DNA of 64,000 nucleotides from assembly GCA_900100475.1 (NCBI GenBank), contig FMTU01000005.1, positions 310,001 to 374,000 of the forward strand. The letters run 5' to 3'. Source of the DNA: Sphingobium faniae (GTDB taxonomy: Bacteria > Pseudomonadota > Alphaproteobacteria > Sphingomonadales > Sphingomonadaceae). Positions within the stretch are counted from its first letter, which is position 1; every line of letters starts with the position of its first letter. Of the stretch, positions 57,579 through 64,000 are shown in pieces. The position numbers were made by a program, and so were the translations under genes. The notes beneath the pieces are model-generated. The model was not told where the DNA came from. It did not search any database and was given only the letters and a program-made list of their open reading frames with translations.

Positions 57579-58415
57579 ATGGCTATTCGCAAAGGCTATG
57601 TCGACACGACCGACGGCCAGATCCATTATCGCTATACGGAGGGCGGCGAGGGCGCTCCGCTGGTCTGCTTCCACATGACCGCCAGTTCCTCGCTCGCTTA
57701 TGAGGATCTGTTGAATGCGCTCGACGGCAGCCGCCCGGTTTATGCGCTCGATACGCCGCATTACGGGCAGAGCTTCACGCCGACGGCCGCGCCGTCGATG
57801 AAATATATCTGCCAGGTGCTGATGGAGGCCATCGATAATCTGGGCATCGACAAGTTCTTCTGCATCGGCCACCACACCGGCTCGAATATCTCGGCGCAAC
57901 TCGCGGCCGATTATCCGGATCGGGTGCTCGGCATCATCCTTGTGGGCGTGACCTACACCACCGAGGAAGAGAACAAGATCTACAAGGCGGCATTGGCCTA
58001 TGACAATCCGCTCGATATCCATGGCGGCCATGTCATGACCACATGGACCCGGGTGGCGAAGGATTGCGAGGCGGCAACGCCCTACGACCTGACCAGGAAA
58101 TGGAATCCGGTCCCCGCGCAGGTCTTTACCAACGAACTGATCGAAACACTCCGGGCTGGCGCCGACTGGCACTGGGGCTATCAGGCCGTTTTCAGCCACG
58201 ACAATATCGGCGCTCTCGCCCAGGTGAAATGCCCGATCCTGCTGCTCGTCGGCACGGAGGATGTGGTCTATCATTGGCATGCTCATGCCAAGCAGGATCT
58301 GCCGCATGCGCAAGTTGTCGAGCGCGAGGGCTATGGGGTCTATTATCTGAGCTATGGCGGCGAGGATGCGGCCCCCTTCATCCGCGACTTCACATCCGGG
58401 GCCGAAGCTAAATAA
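57579..58415 (+). CDS. alpha/beta hydrolase-fold protein with His in the nucleophile elbow (second copy)
   Basis: 278 residues; AGGAGAG before the ATG at 57579. YVDTTDGQIHYRYTEGGEGAPLVCFHM is the fold start and YALDTPHYGQSFTP the oxyanion side. The elbow reads FCIGHHTGSNISAQLAADYP: the nucleophile position in GHHTG is His. Later VKCPILLLVGTEDVVY carries the acid Asp. It is the third gene after E1-alpha and E1-beta, and resembles the hydrolase at 53430, so both may serve the same dehydrogenase. Confidence 0.83.
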   Translation: MAIRKGYVDTTDGQIHYRYTEGGEGAPLVCFHMTASSSLAYEDLLNALDGSRPVYALDTPHYGQSFTPTAAPSMKYICQVLMEAIDNLGIDKFFCIGHHTGSNISAQLAADYPDRVLGIILVGVTYTTEEENKIYKAALAYDNPLDIHGGHVMTTWTRVAKDCEAATPYDLTRKWNPVPAQVFTNELIETLRAGADWHWGYQAVFSHDNIGALAQVKCPILLLVGTEDVVYHWHAHAKQDLPHAQVVEREGYGVYYLSYGGEDAAPFIRDFTSGAEAK

Positions 58416-58431
58416 TCGACCGAAGCGATGA

Positions 58432-58472
58432 CTGCCGCCCGGCCCGGAATGGGGCGGGCGGCGGGTTCTTTT
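58432..58472 (+). terminator. terminator of the E1 operon
   Basis: GCCGCCCG (58434-58441) pairs with CGGGCGGC (58455-58462), followed by GGGTTCTTTT. It lies between the E1 operon and the LysR gene. Confidence 0.65.
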
Positions 58473-58562
58473 GCCAGCCTGCCGCGCGGAAGCTTGCCGC
58501 ATGATCATGAATCGATAATCAACAAGTCTGATGGACGGCAGAATGATGAGGAGATCTTCCAG

Positions 58563-59471
58563 ATGAAGCCTTTTGAATGGGGAGATCTGTTATTCTTTCT
58601 GGAACTGGTGCGAACCGGTTCCCCCTCGGCTGCCGGCAAAAAGCTCAAGGTCGACCATACAACGGTCCGGCGTCGGATATCCGCGCTTGAAGATGGCCTG
58701 AGAGCAAGGCTTTTCACCGTCAAAAGCGGCCCGCAGCAACTGACCGAGGAGGGAGAGCGCCTCCTTGCCTATGCGGAATCCATGGAAACCCTGATTTTGC
58801 GTGCGGTCGAGGAAGTGGCCGACCGTGACCTCGCGATTTCCGGAACGGTCCGCGTGGGTGTGCCCGAAGGTTTTGGAACAAGATTTCTCGCGGCCCGCCT
58901 GGCGGGTTTCTGCGCCGCCAATCCGGAACTGGATGTCAAGCTCATGGTCCTTCCGCGGGCCTTGAACATGTCCAACCGTGAGGCGGATATAGCGATCGAC
59001 TTCGGGATGCCCCATCAGCAACGCAAGATCGCGCGCAAATTGATGGACTATCAGGTCAGCATTTACGCTTCCCCCGCCTATCTGGATGGCGCGCCTCCAC
59101 TGGAAGCGATCGGCGATATCAGTGAACATCGGCTTGTCGGATATATTGATGAATTGAATAATGATTCCAAAAATACATTGGAAGCCGCCTTTACGGATTG
59201 TCCCCGGATCGGTTTTGCATCGACAAGTATCGAGGCGCAAAAGGAAGCCATAAAAGCCGGCTATGGAATCGGGATATTGCCCGATTTTCTCGTGACGAAC
59301 GATGATGGGCTGGTGAAGCCATTACCCAAAGAAATGAGCGCCAGGAAAGAATTCTGGATGATCATGCAACCTGAAATGATCAATCTTGCTCGTGTTCGGA
59401 CGGTAATTGATTTCATTGTTGAAGAAGTCAGAAAAGATCGTGATATTTTTATCAGCGATGACGATATTTGA
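58563..59471 (+). CDS. LysR-family transcriptional regulator
   Basis: 302 residues from the ATG at 58563 (AGGAGA before it). The winged helix reads GDLLFFLELVRTGSPSAAGKKLKVDHTTVRRRISALE, with the LTEEGERLL end. The effector domain has ISGTVRVGVPEGFGTRFLA, EADIAIDFGMP and GIGILPDFLV. It probably controls the acyl-CoA ligase and TonB receptor that follow, or the E1 operon. It lies between them in the same direction; a divergent partner is lacking. Confidence 0.9.
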   Translation: MKPFEWGDLLFFLELVRTGSPSAAGKKLKVDHTTVRRRISALEDGLRARLFTVKSGPQQLTEEGERLLAYAESMETLILRAVEEVADRDLAISGTVRVGVPEGFGTRFLAARLAGFCAANPELDVKLMVLPRALNMSNREADIAIDFGMPHQQRKIARKLMDYQVSIYASPAYLDGAPPLEAIGDISEHRLVGYIDELNNDSKNTLEAAFTDCPRIGFASTSIEAQKEAIKAGYGIGILPDFLVTNDDGLVKPLPKEMSARKEFWMIMQPEMINLARVRTVIDFIVEEVRKDRDIFISDDDI

Positions 59472-59551
59472 CGTATTCGTGAAATAAGGCTTTTATTGAT
59501 TATGTTTCAACGATTTCAAGGCAAAGAAAAATTGTCACGGGATCTGCTGCC

Positions 59552-61057
59552 ATGACCGAATCGACCATTGATGGAATGCTTGAGCGGGCAGCGACGCTTT
59601 GGCCTCAAAAGGAAGCCCTTGTTGTTGACAAGCACAGGGTCTGCTACGCGGAATTGCTCGCGGCGAGCAGGAAGGTCGCGAGCGCGCTTGCCGCGCTGAA
59701 TATAAAACCGCGCGACCGGGTGGGGATACTGGCGAACGACAGCATCGAATATATGAGCCTGGTGTTCGGCGCCAATCTCATGGGCGCCGTTCCGGTCCTC
59801 CTCAATCGCAGTTGGCCGGATGAATATTATCCGGACTGTTTCAAGGCGCTGGGCATGAACGCGCTGATTGTGTCGGATGGCATGCTTCATGATCGGGGCA
59901 TGGAGATATTGCAGGCTGAAAAGCTTCCTCTGGCGCTTATATCCCTCACCGATATTGCGGGTGGCAGCAATGGGCGTCTGCCTGCCGCCGCGCGTGGCAA
60001 AGCGGATCAGACCGCAGCCATCCTCTTCACGGCAGGCACCACCGGCGCCCCGAAGCCATGCTGTCTCAGCCATGAGAATCTCACCGCCAAGATCGCGTCC
60101 TTTGTCAAACGCGTCGAGTTGAACGAGCAATCGCGCCTGTGGATCGGCGTGCCGATGTATCAGGTCGGTTTTCTGGCGCCGTTGATTGCCGCGATGAACG
60201 TCGGCGCGACCGTGATCATGTCGACCATCACCGATCCGGAATCCATGCGCATGACGCTCATCCGGGAAGAGGTGACGCACGCCTATCCGATCTATCTGCA
60301 CCATTGGCTGCCCATCATATATGGCCCGAATTTCAAGGTTTCCGATTTCCGCAGCCTCTCTCATCTGAGCCTGATCGGCCCGGCCCGTACGCTGCGCCGT
60401 ATTCAGCGCGCCTTGCCGCAATGCGCCGTCCAGTCCATCTATGGCGGGCCGGAGGGCGGCGGCGGCTATTGCATGCCGCGGTCGGATGATCCCATGGCCG
60501 TCCGCATCGAATCCTGCGGCCGGCCATTTGACGGGCATGAGGTTCGTATCGTCTCGCCCGATGACGGCCGGGAATTGGAACCCCAGCAGATCGGGGAGAT
60601 CCAGGCTCGCGGAAAAGGGATACCGCAACCCTGCGATTTTGGATCGCGGGAAACCGACTTCACGGCGGATGGCTGGATGCGCACCGGGGATATCGGGATG
60701 CTTACCGAGGCAGGCAATCTGGTTTATCTTGGCCGCGAAAGCGAAATGCTGAAGATCGGCGGCGAGGTGGTTCCCGCTTCCCGTCTGGAGGCGCTGTTTC
60801 TCGACCATCCCGATATCGCCATGGCACAGATTCTGCCCATGGCGGACGAAGCGCTGGGCGAAGCGGTCTGGGCCTTTATCGAACTGCGTCCGGGCGCCGA
60901 TCTCAGCGCGGGACAGATCATCGAATATTATCAGACCAGAATGCCCGAAACCCAGCTTCCGCGGGCGATCACGTTCATGGAAGATTGGCCGGTATCCGCG
61001 TCCAAGATCCAGAAGATCGTTCTCAAAGACCTGCAAAAGGATTGGCGCGCCGTCTGA
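59552..61057 (+). CDS. AMP-forming acyl-CoA ligase
   Basis: 501 residues. The ATP-binding P-loop FTAGTTGAPK is at 159-168, IGPARTLRRIQRAL and the SIYGGPEGGG-type A5 motif follow. GWMRTGDIGMLTEAGNLVYLGRESEMLKIGG is the A7-A8 hinge, and SASKIQKIVLKDL holds the C-terminal catalytic Lys. It activates a carboxylic acid to its CoA thioester via the adenylate. It could begin degradation of an acid made by the aldehyde dehydrogenases. Substrate unknown. Confidence 0.92.
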   Translation: MTESTIDGMLERAATLWPQKEALVVDKHRVCYAELLAASRKVASALAALNIKPRDRVGILANDSIEYMSLVFGANLMGAVPVLLNRSWPDEYYPDCFKALGMNALIVSDGMLHDRGMEILQAEKLPLALISLTDIAGGSNGRLPAAARGKADQTAAILFTAGTTGAPKPCCLSHENLTAKIASFVKRVELNEQSRLWIGVPMYQVGFLAPLIAAMNVGATVIMSTITDPESMRMTLIREEVTHAYPIYLHHWLPIIYGPNFKVSDFRSLSHLSLIGPARTLRRIQRALPQCAVQSIYGGPEGGGGYCMPRSDDPMAVRIESCGRPFDGHEVRIVSPDDGRELEPQQIGEIQARGKGIPQPCDFGSRETDFTADGWMRTGDIGMLTEAGNLVYLGRESEMLKIGGEVVPASRLEALFLDHPDIAMAQILPMADEALGEAVWAFIELRPGADLSAGQIIEYYQTRMPETQLPRAITFMEDWPVSASKIQKIVLKDLQKDWRAV

Positions 61058-61380
61058 TCTGCGCCCTCTGGCCGCGCCCGCCGCTTGGTGCGGGCGCCGG
61101 AACCACAGGATGCGGAACGGATCCTGTGAGGATGGAGCATCAAAAAATGATGCGATAACAAATAACTGGAGGCGAGCGCATGCGCCAGATGGAACGCGGT
61201 GCGCTCTGGAATGTCGTGCGCCTGTCATCGCCCGCCCGCAGGTGAGGAGCCGGAAGCGCATCACCGCAACAGCGTTTTGGAAATATACGCGACGATCAAT
61301 GCGCGGAAGCCGGTTATAACGCACCACGGCTGTTGAAGGCCCTGCAATCCCAATAAAAAGTGATCAGAGGGGAAGTATCT
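61058..61380. other. intergenic region with a hairpin
   Basis: 323 bases. GCGCCCGC (61074-61081) pairs perfectly with GCGGGCGC (61090-61097), a possible ligase terminator without a T-run. GTATATTT is found on the minus strand at 61281-61288, half of the operator-like motif. No supported gene. Confidence 0.4.
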
Positions 61381-63720
61381 TTGAAAACGCGTTCATTCAT
61401 GATGGCGACGGCGGCAATGCCGTTCATTCACATCGCGGCAATGCAGGGCGGAACCGCCCTGGCGCAGACTTCGGCAGCGGATGCCGACGTTACGGAGATT
61501 GTCGTTACCGCGCAAAAGCGTTCGGAATCCATCAACGACGTCGGTATTACGATTACCGCGTTGGGGCAGAAGGAACTGGAGCGCAAGGGCATATCCAGTC
61601 TTTCTGACGTGGCCGCCGCGATCCCGACGCTGCAATATTCGCTCAGCCAGAACAATACGCCGATTTTCACGATGCGCGGCGTCGGCTTTTACGAAAGCTC
61701 GCTGGCATCCTATCCGGCTGTGAGTGTGTCGGTCGATGAAGTGCCGTTGCCATTTCCCGCGCTGACGACGCTCGCCGCATTCGATCTGGAACGGATCGAG
61801 GCGCTCAAGGGGCCGCAGGGCACGCTGTTCGGCCAGAACACGACCGGCGGCGCGATCAACTATGTCGCGGCCAAGCCTACCTCGGATTTCTCCGCGGGCA
61901 TGAACCTGACCTATGGCCGGTTCAATCGCGTGGATCTCAACGGCTTCGTCTCGGGTCCGATCACCAATACCCTGAAGGGGCGACTGGCGGTCCATTATCA
62001 GCATATGGACCCTTGGCAGAAGAGCATCTCGCGGGGCGATAAAAACGGGCGCGTCGGGCAATATGCCGTGCGCGGTATCGTCGATTGGGAGCCGGTCGAC
62101 ACGTTGCGTATCGCGCTGACAGCCACGGCCTGGAAAGACAAGAGCGATCCGCTCGCATCGCAGTTCATCGGCGTCGGAACGCCGCAGCAGCCGGGCTTCG
62201 TGCTGCCTGAGTTGAGCAATTTGCCCCGTCCGGGTGGCAGCCGCGATGCCGATTGGACGGCCGGTCACAAGCCGTTTTCGGACAACTCATTCTATCAGTT
62301 CTCCGGCCGCGTCGATTATGACGTGACCGACGCGATCACGCTGACGTCGATCACCGCCTATACCCATTACAAAACCCGCGCCGATACCGATCAGGACGGC
62401 ACCGCCTATCAGATCGCGGACGTCAAACAATATGGCAACATCAAGAGCTTCAGCCAGGAACTGCGTCTGGCGAATGATGCGAGCGGCAATATTCAGTGGG
62501 TCGTGGGCGGCAACTTCAGCAAGGATGACGTGTATGATCGCATCAGCCTGAATAGCCGCGACATGTCCTTTGGACGTCGTTTCGGACCCTATGGGTCGGG
62601 CACCTATACCGATCAGTCGATGAAGAATTATGCGGGTTTCGGTAATCTGGAACTGGATGTCACCGACACGATCACGCTGAAGGGAGGCGCGCGCTATACC
62701 AAGTCAACGCGTAAGGCGGATTCCTGTACAGCAGGTGAGGATGGCGGCCTTTTCGCGGCCTTCATCGCCAATACCAGCCTGACGCTGCGGCGCAATCTGC
62801 TGGGGCAGACCGACGCTCAACTGATCCCGATAGCCGATCATCAGTGCTGGCAGATGGACGATGCGTTCATTCCCGCCTTGGCTCCCGTGCACACGACGCT
62901 TAGCGAGGATAATCTCTCCTGGCGCGCGGGCGTGGATTTCAAGCCAACATCGGATCTCCTGTTCTACGCCAACATATCGAAGGGCTATAAGACAGGAAGC
63001 ATCCCCCGTTCGGGCGCAACATTCATCAAGCAAAACCAGCCTGTCACGCAGGAATCGGTGATGGCCTATGAGGCGGGGTTCAAGGCGACGCTGCTGGACC
63101 GGATGCTGCAACTGAACGGTGCTGCGTTCTGGTATGATTACAAGGACAAGCAGCTTCGCAACCGCATCGTCGATCCGATCATCGGCCTGCTCGAAATATT
63201 GACCAACATTCCCAAGTCGCGCATTCGCGGTGCTGAACTTCAGGCAACGCTGCGCCCGGCTCAGGGCCTTAATCTTTCTTTGTCGGGTGCCTATACCGAC
63301 GGCAAGATTACGGACTTTACCGGCGTGAATTTCGCGGGCGTCGTTGCGGATTTCGATGGCACGGTGATGCCGCTGGCTCCGAAATGGGAAGGCGCGGCCT
63401 CGGTCGAATATACCTGGCCGGGCGATCGGCTTCGGCCGTTTGTCGGCGTCGATGTCTCGGCGCGCAGCCATACCTTCTCTATCATCGGTGGACAGGATGC
63501 GATTTTCAATGGCGAACAGGCCTTCAAATTGAAGGGTTATACGCTGGTCGATCTGCGGGCCGGCGTCGGAGCGGCCGATGGTTCGTGGAGCGCCACGGTG
63601 TTCGGCAAGAATGTGTTCAATACCTATTATTGGGGTAACGCCACGGCTCTGTACGACAACCTCGTCCGGTATGCGGGGATGCCTGCCACTTATGGTGTGA
63701 CGCTGAACTTCAAGATGTAA
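61381..63720 (+). CDS. TonB-dependent outer-membrane receptor
   Basis: 779 residues from a TTG start at 61381, preceded by AGAGGGGAAG at good spacing; the alternative GTG at 61360 has no such site. Signal peptide SFMMATAAMPFIHIAAMQGG, then TonB box-like TEIVVTAQKRSESIND. The plug has IPTLQYSLSQNNTPIFTMRG and LKGPQGTLFGQNTTGGAINY. The barrel ends in VTLNFKM with a final aromatic-x-aromatic type strand. It is of the large sphingomonad catabolic receptor type (iron-complex family by fold), and may import the pathway substrate. Confidence 0.93.
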   Translation: MKTRSFMMATAAMPFIHIAAMQGGTALAQTSAADADVTEIVVTAQKRSESINDVGITITALGQKELERKGISSLSDVAAAIPTLQYSLSQNNTPIFTMRGVGFYESSLASYPAVSVSVDEVPLPFPALTTLAAFDLERIEALKGPQGTLFGQNTTGGAINYVAAKPTSDFSAGMNLTYGRFNRVDLNGFVSGPITNTLKGRLAVHYQHMDPWQKSISRGDKNGRVGQYAVRGIVDWEPVDTLRIALTATAWKDKSDPLASQFIGVGTPQQPGFVLPELSNLPRPGGSRDADWTAGHKPFSDNSFYQFSGRVDYDVTDAITLTSITAYTHYKTRADTDQDGTAYQIADVKQYGNIKSFSQELRLANDASGNIQWVVGGNFSKDDVYDRISLNSRDMSFGRRFGPYGSGTYTDQSMKNYAGFGNLELDVTDTITLKGGARYTKSTRKADSCTAGEDGGLFAAFIANTSLTLRRNLLGQTDAQLIPIADHQCWQMDDAFIPALAPVHTTLSEDNLSWRAGVDFKPTSDLLFYANISKGYKTGSIPRSGATFIKQNQPVTQESVMAYEAGFKATLLDRMLQLNGAAFWYDYKDKQLRNRIVDPIIGLLEILTNIPKSRIRGAELQATLRPAQGLNLSLSGAYTDGKITDFTGVNFAGVVADFDGTVMPLAPKWEGAASVEYTWPGDRLRPFVGVDVSARSHTFSIIGGQDAIFNGEQAFKLKGYTLVDLRAGVGAADGSWSATVFGKNVFNTYYWGNATALYDNLVRYAGMPATYGVTLNFKM

Positions 63721-63745
63721 TGCGGCGGATATAAGACGCCGATTG

Positions 63746-63783
63746 AATGTGCCGGGGCTGCGTATCAGCATCCCCGGCACATT
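63746..63783 (+). terminator. hairpin after the TonB receptor gene
   Basis: AATGTGCCGGGG (63746-63757) pairs perfectly over 12 bases with CCCCGGCACATT (63772-63783), 26 bases after the stop. A T-run is absent. Confidence 0.6.
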
Positions 63784-63975
63784 CGCATCATCATAAATTG
63801 CCCATGCAGAGCTTTGCACATGCGTCTGTCCGGCAGGATCGCGGCGCCCGAAGGGAAATTTGCCTAGTCCGGTCGCAAAATTGCCCGTTGAAGGTGGGGC
63901 GCGCCTGGTTAGCTTATGGACATTGACTTGCGCGCCCATCAGGCGTGCGGGATAGAAGGCAGAGGATGGTTGATT

Positions 63976-64000
63976 ATGCTGGGTTTGGAGCGTCCCGAAG
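63976..64000 (+). CDS. possible start of a gene running off the window
   Basis: An ATG at 63976, with AGAGGA about ten bases before it, opens a frame (MLGLERPE) to the window end. An in-frame ATG at 63916 is a longer option without a ribosome binding site. Too short to identify. Confidence 0.35.

Noticed and set aside
1..64000. tRNA, rRNA, CRISPR array or replication origin
   Set aside because: No cloverleaf-like segment with a T-loop consensus, no regularly spaced repeats and no DnaA-box cluster were noticed; a tRNAscan or CRISPR search was not possible here.

Overview
The window is GC-rich alphaproteobacterial chromosome. The mix points to a sphingomonad (Sphingobium, Novosphingobium or Sphingomonas type): a Rhodobacter-type gene transfer agent (GTA) cluster, two OmpA proteins, TonB receptors, and a dense catabolic region with two soluble cytochromes P450. 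This is a judgement from protein content; no 16S rRNA or tRNA gene is present.

Region 1 (1-8.9 kb) is core genome. A leftward group encodes a DedA-type membrane protein, Lnt, MetK, a small secreted protein and TrmB. Rightward genes follow for two hypothetical proteins, an OmpA-family lipoprotein-like protein and a glutathione S-transferase.

Region 2 (8.9-26.4 kb) is a compact GTA/siphophage structural cluster in canonical order: small and large terminase, portal, prohead protease, capsid, head-tail connectors, tail terminator, tail tube, gp10-type protein, assembly chaperone, short tape measure, DUF2460, DUF2163, NlpC/P60 peptidase, gp15-type tip protein and DUF2793. There is no integrase, repressor, replication gene or att site. 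Unusual points are a self-cleaving (S74) tail fibre placed directly after the capsid gene, a roughly 550-residue extension on the DUF2460 protein, two small genes on the opposite strand, and T-run hairpins in front of terS, in front of the capsid gene and in front of the fibre gene.

Region 3 (26.5-31.6 kb) has an OmpA protein with a 20-proline linker, a lipoprotein Cu/Zn superoxide dismutase, debris of IS5-type and IS3-type insertion sequences joined to a broken TonB receptor, and an alkaline phosphatase.

Region 4 (31.7-64 kb) is a large catabolic region of unknown substrate. It has a leftward operon (metallo-beta-lactamase-fold hydrolase, SDR, aldo/keto reductase, alpha/beta hydrolase, EthD protein, P450, alpha-toroid protein, aldehyde dehydrogenase), a leftward LeuC/LeuD-like dehydratase plus lipocalin-like operon, a GntR-FCD-GntR regulator divergent from a second P450, a rightward amidohydrolase-SDR-aldehyde dehydrogenase operon, and a leftward operon (SnoaL-like, stand-alone lipoyl protein, alpha/beta hydrolase, bicupin, SRPBCC, luciferase-like monooxygenase). 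That last operon is divergent from a thiamine-dependent E1-alpha/E1-beta pair with another alpha/beta hydrolase. LysR, acyl-CoA ligase and TonB receptor genes close the region. A motif AGTKGTATRTTT recurs at five places beside these operons and is a candidate operator. The E1 pair with a separate lipoyl protein and hydrolase-fold proteins looks like a split acetoin-dehydrogenase-type complex. The two strongest candidates for something undescribed are this region with its regulon, and the unusual tail architecture of the GTA.
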